Assembly (NCBI RefSeq): GCF_028682395.1 | Contig: NZ_JANHLC010000004.1 | Coordinates: 496,001 to 560,000 of the forward strand | Reading direction: 5' to 3' | Length of the DNA: 64,000 nt | DNA from: Pseudomonas putida | GTDB lineage: Bacteria; Pseudomonadota; Gammaproteobacteria; Pseudomonadales; Pseudomonadaceae | Notes under the pieces: generated by a model | The model's database searches: none | What the model saw: only the letters and a program-made list of their open reading frames with translations | Told to the model about the DNA's origin: nothing | Shown here: positions 27,420 to 36,612 of the stretch, one piece after another | Numbering within the stretch: position 1 is the first letter of the stretch | Layout: every line of letters starts with the position of its first letter | Translations under genes and position numbers: made by a program

Positions 27420-29009
27420 ATGAAACAACGACCCGCAAAGTTGCTCGTCACCCTCACCCTGCTGGCCGCCGCGCTGGCCGGCCAGACGCAGGCGGCCACA
27501 CCCAAGGACACCGTGGTGATGGGCAAGGACATCACCAATATCCTGACCCTCGATCCTGCGGAAACCTTCGAGGTCACCGGCGGCGAGGTCATCAACAACC
27601 TCTACACCCGCCTGTTCACTTATGACCCGCAGGACTTCTCCAAGCTTGAAGGCGGCGTGGCCAAGGACTGGAGCGTTTCTGAGGACGGCAAGGTCTTTAC
27701 CATCGCCATTCGCGAGAACCTGCGCTTTCAGTCCGGCAACCCGGTCCGGGCCGAAGACGCCGCCTTCTCGCTGCGCCGTGTCATCCAACTGGGCCTGACA
27801 CCTTCGTTCATCCTCGAACAATACGGCTGGACCGCGCAGAACGTGGAGCAGAAAGTCCGCGTGGAAAACGGCCGCCTGGTGCTGGAACTGAACAAGCGTT
27901 GGGCGCCGACATTGGTCCTCAACACCCTGACGTCCGGCGTCGCGTCCATCGTCGACGAGCAGTTGGCACGCACCCATGAGAAAGCCGGCGACCTCGGCCA
28001 TGCCTGGCTCAAAACCAATGCCGCAGGCTCCGGGGCGTTCAGCCTGAAACAGTGGAAAGCGGGTGACGTGGTGGCCCTGGATGCCTTCGACGGTTACTAC
28101 CGCGGCCAGCCCGCGGTCAAGCGAGTGATCCTGCGGCACATCCCCGAGCCATCGGCACAGCGACTGCTGCTGGAAAAAGGTGATATCGACATCGCCCGCG
28201 ACCTGCGCCCGGAACAGGTCAAGGCCCTGGCCGGCAATCCCGAGGTCACTCTGCACCAGGAGCACAAGGTTTCCGAGTTGTACCTGGCGCTCAACCTGAG
28301 CAACCCGGCACTGGCCAAGCCCAAGGTGCGCGAAGCGCTGCGTTGGTTGATCGACTACGACAACATCAGCGAACACCTGCTTGCCGGCCAGTGGTTCAAC
28401 CACCAGACCTTCGTCCCCAAAGGCGTGCTCGGCGCACTGGATGAGACGCCGTACAAACTGAACGTGCAGAAGGCCCGCGAACTGTTGCGCGAAGCCGGGT
28501 ATGCGGACGGTTTGAGCATCACCCTGGATGCCGCCAATCTGTTTCCCTGGTTACAAGTGTCCCAGGCGATCCAGCAGAGCTTCGCCAGTGCCGGCGTCAA
28601 GGTCGACCTGCGCGTAGTCGATATCAACCAGGCGATGAGCCGCTATCGCAGCCGCCAGTACGATGCGATGTTCTTTTACTGGTCCCACGACTACAACGAT
28701 CCGCACTCCTCCGCCGGCTTTCTCATCCCCAACCCGGACGACAGCGACACCTCCACCCTCAAGGCAGCTGCCTGGCGGACCCACTGGAAGTTTCCCCACC
28801 CCGAGTTGATCGAGCAGGCCGCCGAAGAAACCGATACCCAGCGACGCGTCGCGCTCTACCAAGATCTGCAACGCCAGGTGCTGGCCGACTCGCCCTATAT
28901 CTTCCTGTTGCAACAGAACGAGCAAACCGCCCTACGCAAGAACCTGAGCGGATTTGTCTCCGGTCCCGCCTTCGACACCCCCGTCTACGCAGGCCTGAAA
29001 AAAGACTAG
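27420..29009 (+). CDS. ABC transporter substrate-binding protein, family 5 (DppA/OppA-like)
   Basis: 529 residues with a signal peptide (LLVTLTLLAAALAGQTQA, cleavage near 25) and no lipobox cysteine, so soluble and periplasmic. Family-5 features: TLDPAETFEVTGGEVINNLYTRLF, the DWSVSEDGKVFTIAIRENLRF stretch, and a C-terminal DSPYIFLLQQNE. Residues 425-455 (FFYWSHDYNDPHSSAGFLI) line the lobe that usually contacts ligand. It belongs with the DppBCDF-like genes upstream. The ligand is unknown: peptides, opines, metal chelates and glutathione are all taken by this family. Confidence 0.93.
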   Translation: MKQRPAKLLVTLTLLAAALAGQTQAATPKDTVVMGKDITNILTLDPAETFEVTGGEVINNLYTRLFTYDPQDFSKLEGGVAKDWSVSEDGKVFTIAIRENLRFQSGNPVRAEDAAFSLRRVIQLGLTPSFILEQYGWTAQNVEQKVRVENGRLVLELNKRWAPTLVLNTLTSGVASIVDEQLARTHEKAGDLGHAWLKTNAAGSGAFSLKQWKAGDVVALDAFDGYYRGQPAVKRVILRHIPEPSAQRLLLEKGDIDIARDLRPEQVKALAGNPEVTLHQEHKVSELYLALNLSNPALAKPKVREALRWLIDYDNISEHLLAGQWFNHQTFVPKGVLGALDETPYKLNVQKARELLREAGYADGLSITLDAANLFPWLQVSQAIQQSFASAGVKVDLRVVDINQAMSRYRSRQYDAMFFYWSHDYNDPHSSAGFLIPNPDDSDTSTLKAAAWRTHWKFPHPELIEQAAEETDTQRRVALYQDLQRQVLADSPYIFLLQQNEQTALRKNLSGFVSGPAFDTPVYAGLKKD

Positions 29010-29033
29010 AGCCCGCCTTTTCAGCCCTCCATC

Positions 29034-29066
29034 AATAGCCTGTCCGAGCCTCTCGGACGGGCTATT
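29034..29066. terminator. Strong 15-bp hairpin after the binding-protein gene
   Basis: Left arm 29034-29048 (AATAGCCTGTCCGAG), loop CCT, right arm 29052-29066; complementary throughout except one G-T wobble. It lies 25 bp after the stop and separates the ABC operon from the TonB-receptor promoter. No U-run follows, so it may be a processing/stability hairpin or an atypical terminator. Confidence 0.7.
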
Positions 29067-29099
29067 GGCGCTTCTTGAGAAAGCCTCGCATAAGAATAT

Positions 29100-29125
29100 T
29101 TATGCATATTAGGTTATGCATATTA
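29100..29125. promoter_or_regulatory. Tandem 12-bp direct repeats upstream of the TonB-receptor gene
   Basis: TTATGCATATTA occurs at 29100-29111 and again exactly at 29114-29125 (period 14 bp) in an A/T-rich stretch about 225 bp before the receptor start. The core matches the TGCATA of the palindrome at 21868. A binding site for the cluster regulator is inferred. The rest of 29126-29350 shows nothing else. Confidence 0.5.
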
Positions 29126-29350
29126 TGTATTTCACGCATTAAAACCCCTCTCATAGAATTCCCCTCGAACTTCGCGGTTGCGTACGGCTTCACCTGGAAC
29201 CAGGCCCCCTACGAGTCACCGCGTAACTCCCGACCGCTTTGGCCGGAGCAGCGCTTCTCCCCAGCGAGTCAGCCACGCCGCACACGGAACGCTCGCCCGC
29301 ATAACTTAAAAAAAAGCCAGCACACACTTAGATCTCTGGAGTTAAACAAC

Positions 29351-31840
29351 GTGGACAACCGCTTCCGCCGTGCGATCCTGCCCGACCTCGTCAGGCTCAC
29401 TCTCTCCCTTGGCCTGCTCACCGGCAGCACCGCCGCCATCGCCGAAACGAATGACCGTCCCGGCTACGATGACAAACGCCTGGACACCGTGGTCGTCACC
29501 GGCAACCGCGCCCGCGGCAACCAGCGCACCATCACCGACAGCCCCGCACCGATTGACGTTATCAAGGGCGAAGACCTGCAACGCCAGAGCAGTGCCGGCC
29601 TGACCGCGGCCCTGAACAGCCTGCTGCCCTCGTTCAACCTGCCGGCCATCCCCGGTGGCGGTTCTTCATCGCTGGTGCGCCCGGCCGGCCTGCGCGGGCT
29701 GAATGCCGACCAGACACTCGTGCTGGTGAATGGCAAGCGACGCCACACCACGGCACTGGTGAATATATCCTCTTACATGAACAACGGCTCGCAACCGGCC
29801 GACATCGACCTGATCCCCGTCAGTGCGGTGGATCACATCGAGGTGCTGCGCGACGGCGCGGCGGCGCAGTACGGCTCCGATGCCATTGCCGGGGTGATCA
29901 ACATCATCCTCAAAAACAATGACCACGGCGGCAACTCGACCACGACCGCAGGTCACAATTACGGCAGCGGTGGCGGCGTGGTGACCCAGGCCCTGAACCT
30001 GGGCACGCTGCTGCCCAACGATGGCTTCTTCAACTTCGCCCTCGACGTGCGGACCCAGAACCAGGCCGACCGCGCCGAGGCGGCCAAGGGTGACTTCTAC
30101 AACCCACTGCCCGGCGGCGGCGCAGATCCGCGTGAATCGCAGGTCAACCGGCATATTTCCTCAAGCTACGGCCAGCCGCGCTACAAGCTGCTGAACGCGT
30201 CCTACAACGCAGAGCTGCCACTCTCGGACACCACGGCGCTGTATTCCTTTTCCACGGTCAGCGTACGCAAGTCCGAAGGGGGGGCGTCGTTCATCCGCCC
30301 CAACAGCCTGAGCGCCAATGCGAACCTGTACCCAGACGGCACCCTGCCGGTCCGCGAGATCGAGGAGCATGACTTCCAGAGCGCCTTCGGCGCCCGTGGC
30401 GAACTGGCCGCCTGGGCCTGGGACCTGAGCACCACCCTGGGCCGCAACAAGGCCTGGCTGTCGAGCCGCAACGATCTCAACCCCTCTTTCGGCGACAACA
30501 GTGGCACCCGCTTCGACCAAGGCAGCCAGACCGCCGACCAGTGGACCACCAACCTCGATTTCACTCGCCTCTTCGAAATCGGCCTGGCCAAGCCGGTGGA
30601 TGTGTCTTTCGGCTTCGAGCACCGCTTTGAGCGGTTCAGCATCGGCGCCGGCGACTACGACTCCCACGCAGATGGCGGCTACGTGATCCCCAGCGGCCCC
30701 TACGCGGGAATCAAGCCTGCGGCCGGCTCCACCGCCACCAGCGGCTTTCGGCCAGACGAAGCCGGCAGCGGCAGCCGCAACAACTACGCCAGCTACCTGG
30801 ACCTGGGTTTCTATCCGACCGAAAAGTGGTACGTGGGCGTCGCTGGACGTTATGAGCACTACACCGATGACGCCGGCGACTCGACCAGCGGCAAGCTGTC
30901 TACGCGCTATGAGCTGACCCCGGAGTTCTCCCTACGAGCCACGGTCAGCAACGGGTTTCGCGCACCGTCCATTGCCCAGTCGATCTATGCCTCTTCCTGG
31001 ACCCGGACCCTGGTCACCGGCCCAGGCACCAGCACGTCCTACGACGTGAAGGTGCTGCCGGTCGATTCGGCCGCCGCCAAAGCCCTGGGCGCCCAAGCCC
31101 TGAAGCCGGAAAAATCGCTGAACTACAGCGTCGGCTTCACTTACGAACCCGTGCACAACCTGCGCCTGACCACCGACGCCTACCTGATCAAGATCAAGGA
31201 CCGCATTGTCGAGGCCAGCGTACTGGCCGGGCCGCAGGTCAGTGCGATTCTGGCCGCCAACGGCTTGCCATCGGACATCGCGGCGCAGTACTACACCAAT
31301 GCCATCGACACCCGCACCCACGGCGTCGACGTGGTGCTCGACTATCTGCAGGACTACGCCGCCTTCGGCTCGGTGAAGTGGAGCGCGGGGCTGAACTGGA
31401 ACAAGACCAAGGTTTCCGACATCAAGGACACCCCGGCAGCACTCGCCGCCCTGGGCTCGAACTACACCCTGTTCGACTACGAGGCCCAGAGCGACCTGAC
31501 CAAAGGCTCGCCGACCAACAAGTTCATCCTCAGTGCCAACTGGCTGATCGGTGACTTCAACGTCAACCTGCGCGGCACCCGCTACGGCGAGTACTTCCAG
31601 GCCAGTGCCGGCGGCCGTGCCTACGACCGCACCTGGAGCCCGACCTGGATCACCGACCTGGACGTCGCCTACTCGATCACCAAGCAACTCAAGGTCGCCG
31701 TGGGCGCCAACAACCTGTTCGACAAATACCCCGACAAGATCGGCCCGGTGACCGGCCAGGGGCTCAACGCCTACGGCCTGTATTCGCCCTACGGGCTGAC
31801 CGGTGGCTACTACTACAGCCGCCTGTCGTTCGACTTCTGA
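29351..31840 (+). CDS. TonB-dependent outer-membrane receptor
   Basis: The chosen start is GTG 29351, preceded by TGGAG (29337-29341) and giving a signal peptide (LPDLVRLTLSLGLLTGSTAAIA); the open frame reaches 92 codons further up but without export features. 829 residues. TonB box LDTVVVTG right after the signal, a plug domain (about 55-185; VLVNGKRRHTTALVN, VLRDGAAAQYGSDAIAGVINI), then a 22-strand-type barrel ending in the aromatic terminus RLSFDF. There is no N-terminal secretin-like signalling domain, so no FecI/FecR-type control. It probably brings the cluster's substrate, or a metal complex of it, across the outer membrane. Confidence 0.92.
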   Translation: MDNRFRRAILPDLVRLTLSLGLLTGSTAAIAETNDRPGYDDKRLDTVVVTGNRARGNQRTITDSPAPIDVIKGEDLQRQSSAGLTAALNSLLPSFNLPAIPGGGSSSLVRPAGLRGLNADQTLVLVNGKRRHTTALVNISSYMNNGSQPADIDLIPVSAVDHIEVLRDGAAAQYGSDAIAGVINIILKNNDHGGNSTTTAGHNYGSGGGVVTQALNLGTLLPNDGFFNFALDVRTQNQADRAEAAKGDFYNPLPGGGADPRESQVNRHISSSYGQPRYKLLNASYNAELPLSDTTALYSFSTVSVRKSEGGASFIRPNSLSANANLYPDGTLPVREIEEHDFQSAFGARGELAAWAWDLSTTLGRNKAWLSSRNDLNPSFGDNSGTRFDQGSQTADQWTTNLDFTRLFEIGLAKPVDVSFGFEHRFERFSIGAGDYDSHADGGYVIPSGPYAGIKPAAGSTATSGFRPDEAGSGSRNNYASYLDLGFYPTEKWYVGVAGRYEHYTDDAGDSTSGKLSTRYELTPEFSLRATVSNGFRAPSIAQSIYASSWTRTLVTGPGTSTSYDVKVLPVDSAAAKALGAQALKPEKSLNYSVGFTYEPVHNLRLTTDAYLIKIKDRIVEASVLAGPQVSAILAANGLPSDIAAQYYTNAIDTRTHGVDVVLDYLQDYAAFGSVKWSAGLNWNKTKVSDIKDTPAALAALGSNYTLFDYEAQSDLTKGSPTNKFILSANWLIGDFNVNLRGTRYGEYFQASAGGRAYDRTWSPTWITDLDVAYSITKQLKVAVGANNLFDKYPDKIGPVTGQGLNAYGLYSPYGLTGGYYYSRLSFDF

Positions 31841-31889
31841 TTCCTTCCCAACCCACCCCGCGCCAGCCGCGGGGTCCGAGGACTGCCCA

Positions 31890-33314
31890 ATGTACGAACA
31901 CCTGTCGCTGTATATCGCCGGAGAATTCATCCACGAGGACCGTCCGCTGCAGGACGTGCTCAACCCTGCCGATGGCCAGGTCATCGGCCACCTGCCCCAC
32001 GCTTTGACGGCCGACCTTGACCGCGCGCTGCACAGCGCCGAGCAGGCCTTCGAGGGTTGGCGGCGCAGCTCGCCGATCGAGCGCTCGAATGTCTTGCGCC
32101 GCGCCGCCGCCCTGGCCCGCGAACGCGCCGCGCAGATCGCCCACAACATCACACTTGACCAGGGCAAGCCGTTGGCCGAAGCCGTGCGCGAGGTACACGG
32201 CAGCGCCGAGCACCTCGAATGGCACGCCGAGGAAGCCCGGCGGATCTATGGCCGGGTCATCCCGGCACGCCAGCCTGACGTACGCCAGACCGTCACCCTG
32301 GAACCGGTCGGCGTCTGCGCTGCCTTCACACCGTGGAACTACCCGCTGTCGCAAGCGGTGAAGAAAGTCGCGGCCGCCATCGGCGCCGGTTGCAGCCTGA
32401 TTCTCAAAGGCTCGGAGGAGTCGCCCAGTGCGGTGGTTGCCCTGGCCCGGCTGTTCCATGATGCGGGCCTACCGCCTGGCGTGCTGAACATCGTCTGGGG
32501 CGAGCCGGCGCAGGTCTGCGACTACCTGATCCGCTCACCGATCGTGCGCAAGGTGTCGTTCACCGGCTCCGTGCCCGTGGGCAAACAACTGGCCGCACTG
32601 GCTGGCCAGTACCTCAAGCGCACCACTTTCGAACTGGGCGGGCACTCGCCGGTGCTGGTGTTCGACGATGCCGATGTAGAGCTGGCGGCGCAGCAACTGG
32701 CGCGCTTCAAAGTACTCAACGCCGGCCAGGTCTGCATCTCGCCGACACGCTTTTTTGTCCAGAAAAATGTCTACGATCGCTTCCTTGAAACCTTTACCAG
32801 CACCCTGGCCAGCATCCGTGTCGGCAGCGGCCTGGATGCCACCAGCGACATGGGGCCCCTGGTCAGCCAACGGCGCCTGCAAGCCAGCCTGCGGCTAATC
32901 GAAGATGCGCGCGACAGGGGTGGGCGCGTCCTTCTCGGCGGCGAACGCCTCGGCAGCCAGGGCAACTTTCTCGCGCCGACGGTCCTCACCGAACTGCCCG
33001 CAGACGCCGCGATCCTCCATGAAGAACCTTTTGCCCCGGTGGCCCCCGTCATCCGTTTTGACGATCCGGCCGACGCCATCCGCAGCGCCAACAGCCTGCC
33101 CTACGGTCTGGCGGCCTATGTCTTCAGCAACTCCCTGCGCCTGGCCAACCACGCAGCGGCGGCACTGGAGGCCGGCATGGTCGGCGTCAACCACTTCGGC
33201 ATCGCCCTGCCGGAAACCCCTTTTGGCGGCATCAAGGACAGCGGCATCGGCAGCGAGGGCGGCAGCGAGACCTTCGATGGCTACCTGGTGCGCAAGTACG
33301 TCTCGCAACTCTAA
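31890..33314 (+). CDS. NAD(P)-dependent aldehyde dehydrogenase
   Basis: The start at MYEHLSLYIAGEFI (31890) gives 474 residues. Catalytic E248 in FELGGHSP and C282 in NAGQVCISPTRF; cofactor motif TPWNYP and GSVPVGK. Similar overall to succinic-semialdehyde dehydrogenases, but it lacks the GabD CVCANR signature, so another short-chain semialdehyde is likely. It lies 49 bp after the TonB receptor and 22 bp before the monooxygenase, probably one transcript. It could oxidise the aldehyde made by the aminotransferase or released by the monooxygenase. Confidence 0.92.
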   Translation: MYEHLSLYIAGEFIHEDRPLQDVLNPADGQVIGHLPHALTADLDRALHSAEQAFEGWRRSSPIERSNVLRRAAALARERAAQIAHNITLDQGKPLAEAVREVHGSAEHLEWHAEEARRIYGRVIPARQPDVRQTVTLEPVGVCAAFTPWNYPLSQAVKKVAAAIGAGCSLILKGSEESPSAVVALARLFHDAGLPPGVLNIVWGEPAQVCDYLIRSPIVRKVSFTGSVPVGKQLAALAGQYLKRTTFELGGHSPVLVFDDADVELAAQQLARFKVLNAGQVCISPTRFFVQKNVYDRFLETFTSTLASIRVGSGLDATSDMGPLVSQRRLQASLRLIEDARDRGGRVLLGGERLGSQGNFLAPTVLTELPADAAILHEEPFAPVAPVIRFDDPADAIRSANSLPYGLAAYVFSNSLRLANHAAAALEAGMVGVNHFGIALPETPFGGIKDSGIGSEGGSETFDGYLVRKYVSQL

Positions 33315-33336
33315 TTCCGTTTAAAGGTACCTATTC

Positions 33337-34656
33337 ATGAGCAAGACTTTACATCTGGGCCTGTTCCTCATGCCCAACGGCCATCATTTCGGCGGCTGGC
33401 GTCATCCGCAGGCGCAGGTCACGCGTCACCTCGACTTCGACGCCTACGTGGACATCGCACGCAAGGCCGAAGCCGCACGCCTGGACATGATTTTCATCGC
33501 CGACCGCCTGGCGGTAGACGACATCTACGGCGCGGACTTTCGCGACGCCGTGCGCTACCGTCCGTCCACCTCCGCCGAGCCGATCACCCTGATCGCCGCA
33601 CTCAGCGCCGTGACCCGGCATATCGGCCTGGTGGCCACCGCCTCGACCACCTACAACGAGCCCTTCCACGTGGCGCGCATGTTCGCCAGCATCGACCACT
33701 TGAGCGGCGGACGGGTCGCCTGGAACGCCGTCACCTCCACCAGCGATGGCGAGGCCCACAATTTCAGCCGGGCCGAACACCTGGACCGGACCACCCGCTA
33801 CCGCCGGGCCGGGGAGTTCCTGGACGTGGTGACCGGTCTCTGGCGCACCTGGGGCGAGGACGCCCTGCTGGCCGACAAGAGCAGCGGTGAATTCTATGAC
33901 CCCGCAAAGATCCACTACCTCGACCACAAGGGCGAATGGTTCAACGTCCGCGGCCCCCTCAATGTACCCCGCACGCCACAGGGACGACCGGTGATTATCC
34001 AGGCTGGGCAGTCGGAAGAGTTCCGCGACCTGGCCGCGCAGCAGGCCGACGTGATTTTTACCGTCCAGCCGACCCTGGCCGGGGCCAAGGCTTTCTATGC
34101 CGATCTCAAGAACCGGGCCCAGGGGTTCGGCCGCGCACCGGACGCACTGAAAATCCTGCCTGGGCTGGTTCCGATCGTCGGCCGCAGCGAAGCCCACGCA
34201 CAAGAACTCCAGGCGCTGCTGAAAGAGCGCACCCACCCGCTGGCAGGCCTGACCTTTATGTCGGCCAGCATGAACTACGATCTCTCGCAGCACCCCCTGG
34301 ACGAACTGTTTCCAGATATCGAAGACCGCCTCAAGGGCAGTCGCGGACGCTTCCAGTACGTGATCCGCGATGCCCGCGAGCGGGGCCTGACCCTGGCCGA
34401 GGTCGCGCAGAACTACGCCGCCAACCGCTCGCACAACCTCGTGGTCGGCACGCCGCAGTTTATCGCCGACCAGATGCAGCAATGGCTGGAAGAAGAGGCG
34501 AGCGATGGCTTCAATCTGATGCCGGCCTACATGCCTGGCGGCCTTGATGACTTTCTCGAACAGGTCGTCCCCGAGTTGCAACGACGCGGGCTGTTCCGCC
34601 GCGAATACAGCGGCCACACCCTGCGCGACAACCTGGGCCTGGCACTGCCCGCCTGA
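33337..34656 (+). CDS. LLM-class flavin-dependent monooxygenase, NtaA/SnaA/DszA type
   Basis: 439 residues. Group features of the FMNH2-dependent NtaA/SnaA/SoxA/DszA subfamily: LGLFLMPNGHHFGGWRHP opening, DRLAVDD, ATASTTYNEPFHVARMFAS, GRVAWNAVTS, NFSRAEHLDR and GRPVIIQAGQSEEFRDLAA, with the terminal GHTLRDNLGL. These enzymes use reduced FMN from a separate reductase to cleave C-N or C-S bonds (nitrilotriacetate, EDTA, dibenzothiophene sulfone). No flavin reductase gene is in the window. With the aminotransferase, dehydrogenase and importer it suggests oxidative attack on an amine or chelator-like compound. Confidence 0.92.
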   Translation: MSKTLHLGLFLMPNGHHFGGWRHPQAQVTRHLDFDAYVDIARKAEAARLDMIFIADRLAVDDIYGADFRDAVRYRPSTSAEPITLIAALSAVTRHIGLVATASTTYNEPFHVARMFASIDHLSGGRVAWNAVTSTSDGEAHNFSRAEHLDRTTRYRRAGEFLDVVTGLWRTWGEDALLADKSSGEFYDPAKIHYLDHKGEWFNVRGPLNVPRTPQGRPVIIQAGQSEEFRDLAAQQADVIFTVQPTLAGAKAFYADLKNRAQGFGRAPDALKILPGLVPIVGRSEAHAQELQALLKERTHPLAGLTFMSASMNYDLSQHPLDELFPDIEDRLKGSRGRFQYVIRDARERGLTLAEVAQNYAANRSHNLVVGTPQFIADQMQQWLEEEASDGFNLMPAYMPGGLDDFLEQVVPELQRRGLFRREYSGHTLRDNLGLALPA

Positions 34657-34777
34657 ATGCAGCCCGTCGCGGCCTACGCTCGCACACCCAGGAGCCGCGG
34701 CCGCGCTGACGGCTCCTGCTGGGGCCCAAACCTGCTTTGTCCCTGGCCTGCGCAGTCATCAAGGCCTCGCCCCCTGC

Positions 34778-34890
34778 ATATCAATCCCCGCGCCCTGAAG
34801 TACTTCGACACCATCCGCCGCTGCGGCTCGATCCGGGAAGCCGCACGACGTTTGCACCTGGCCGTTTCGGCAGTTAACCGGCAGGGACTG
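34778..34890 (+). pseudogene. LysR-family regulator remnant (HTH only)
   Basis: The translation reads INPRALKYFDTIRRCGSIRE, continuing AARRLHLAVSAVNRQ, an unmistakable start of a LysR DNA-binding domain, but it then loses all similarity and the frame stops at 34977. No start codon with RBS precedes it and no effector domain follows. It is a decayed or truncated regulator gene at the right end of the catabolic cluster, possibly left by a deletion that joined the next segment. Confidence 0.65.
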
Positions 34891-35331
34891 GACAAGCCGC
34901 TAGCGAGAAAGCCTGCCATGAGAGCCGGCGCCGGCGCGGCCAAGCGCTCGGCATATTCATGGACCCCATTGGCGTAGCCAGGGCGGTGGGGGAATCTCGG
35001 GTCGCTTGCTACCGGCCTCCTGTGTACAATTAGTCAAACTATTTCAATAGCAATGTTTGTTCAGTTAGCCACTGGCTCCTCGAAATCGTTTCTCTGCTTG
35101 TCAAACCTGGCTCTGCAAGCCGCCAGCAAAGCGTGAACCCGCTCGAAACCGTGAAACGATAGAAGCAGCCTTGTCCTAGCCGGAAAACGCGAAGCTTCCT
35201 GGCCTGAATATTCAAGAATTATTGAGCTCGATAAACGTGGATGTGCAGGAAATGCTCCGTCGCTTCGGAGTGCTCTTGGGATGTGAGAACGCCTCACACC
35301 AGAGCAGGCATTACCAATAGAGGCTTGATGC
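34891..35331. other. Non-coding junction stretch
   Basis: About 440 bp with no supportable gene, becoming clearly more A/T-rich from about 35030. It includes the promoter region of the flippase gene. No IS ends or target-site duplications were recognised. Confidence 0.45.
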
Positions 35332-36612
35332 GTGCGCTTTTCTGTCAATACGCAGTGGATGTTGCTGGAGCAATTGGTCAGGACGGCGACTGCGTTTTTT
35401 GTGGGCATCTACGTTGCTCGTTATCTCGGCCTGACGCAGTTCGGTGTACTCAATTACTGCATGAGTATCGTGGTGATCATCACGACTCTGTCGCGGTTCG
35501 GGATGGACTCAATCCTGACCCGAGAAATCTCCAGAACGCCCCACGACCTAGAGAAACTGCGGTCCAGTGCGGCCCTCATGATGTTCGCCGCCGCACTTGT
35601 CTTCAGCGTCGCGTGCCTGTTGATTCTGTATTTTTCAGGCGCAGAAAGAACAACGCTCGCCTACGTCGCAATTCTATTGTTCATGCCTGTACTGCAATGT
35701 CTCTATGTTGTGGACTATCAGTTTCAAGCCCAACAACAAGCCAAGATAACCTCGATGATCAAGGCCGGCGGGCTGCTGATCGGCGCACTCGTGCGAATCA
35801 TCTTGGTCCAATACGACTCAGGTCTGTTCTGGATCATTGCCGTCTCGCCATTGGAATACTTACTGATCGGCGCAGCCTTCGCCCTGTTGAACCGCAATTA
35901 CGTGAAACAACCCATTTTTCGCGGGGCGAGCCTGGAGTACATCACGTCTCTTGCCCGCAGCGCCTGGCCAATGGTGTTATCAAGCCTGTCCACCATCCTG
36001 TACTTGCGCACGGATCAATTGATGATCCAGCACATGCTGGGCCCGCAGGAACTGGGGCTGTACTCGGCCGCCAGCAAAATTTACGAAGGCTGGGTCGTTA
36101 TTCCATTCATCTTGAGCATCGCTGCACTGCCCAGGCTGGTAAAGCAACGACAAATTTCCAGGGCAGTCTATGAGCGCGATCTCTGCACGCTTTTCGCAAC
36201 GGTGTTCTGGGCTGGCATCATCGTCGCGCTGTTCTGCAGTATTTTTTCCGAGCTGATCATCCGCCTGTCATTCGGTAACGAGTTTCTGCCCAGCGCCCAC
36301 GTATTGAGCATCTCCATGTGGGCCGCAGCCTTTTCCGGACTGAGTTCAGTCAGTACCCGCTATTTTGTGACCGAAGGACTGGAGCGTTTAAACCTGTGGC
36401 GCACCGTATTCACCCTACTACTGAACATTGCCCTCAACTGGGTACTCATCCCTATTGCGGGAATAGAAGGCGCCGCCTTCTCGACCCTGATCAGCCTTGT
36501 CACCGCCAACGTTCTCCTCGATTTCCTTGATGGACGCCTCCGTCGACTGGCCTTGATAAAACTCAAGGCATTCGCGCTCTACCCGCTGTGGAGAAAGGAA
36601 TACAGACGTTGA
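35332..36612 (+). CDS. Polysaccharide/lipid-linked oligosaccharide flippase (Wzx/MATE-like)
   Basis: The GTG start at 35332 follows AGAGG; an overlapping ATG four bases upstream is in another frame. 426 residues with about 12 transmembrane helices, e.g. FWIIAVSPLEYLLIGAAFAL and VFTLLLNIALNWVLIPIAGI. The opening TQWMLLEQLVRTATAFFVGIYVARYLG is typical of the polysaccharide-biosynthesis flippase family. It would move undecaprenyl-linked sugars to the periplasm. First gene of a small cassette with a kinase-like protein and a glycosyltransferase; base composition and codon use look more A/T-rich than the flanks, suggesting acquisition by transfer. Confidence 0.87.
   Translation: MRFSVNTQWMLLEQLVRTATAFFVGIYVARYLGLTQFGVLNYCMSIVVIITTLSRFGMDSILTREISRTPHDLEKLRSSAALMMFAAALVFSVACLLILYFSGAERTTLAYVAILLFMPVLQCLYVVDYQFQAQQQAKITSMIKAGGLLIGALVRIILVQYDSGLFWIIAVSPLEYLLIGAAFALLNRNYVKQPIFRGASLEYITSLARSAWPMVLSSLSTILYLRTDQLMIQHMLGPQELGLYSAASKIYEGWVVIPFILSIAALPRLVKQRQISRAVYERDLCTLFATVFWAGIIVALFCSIFSELIIRLSFGNEFLPSAHVLSISMWAAAFSGLSSVSTRYFVTEGLERLNLWRTVFTLLLNIALNWVLIPIAGIEGAAFSTLISLVTANVLLDFLDGRLRRLALIKLKAFALYPLWRKEYRR

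Noticed and set aside
29075..29350. Upstream extension of the TonB receptor to 921 residues
   Set aside because: It would read through the repeats and a non-protein-like stretch and bury the signal peptide; GTG 29351 has an RBS and exposes it.
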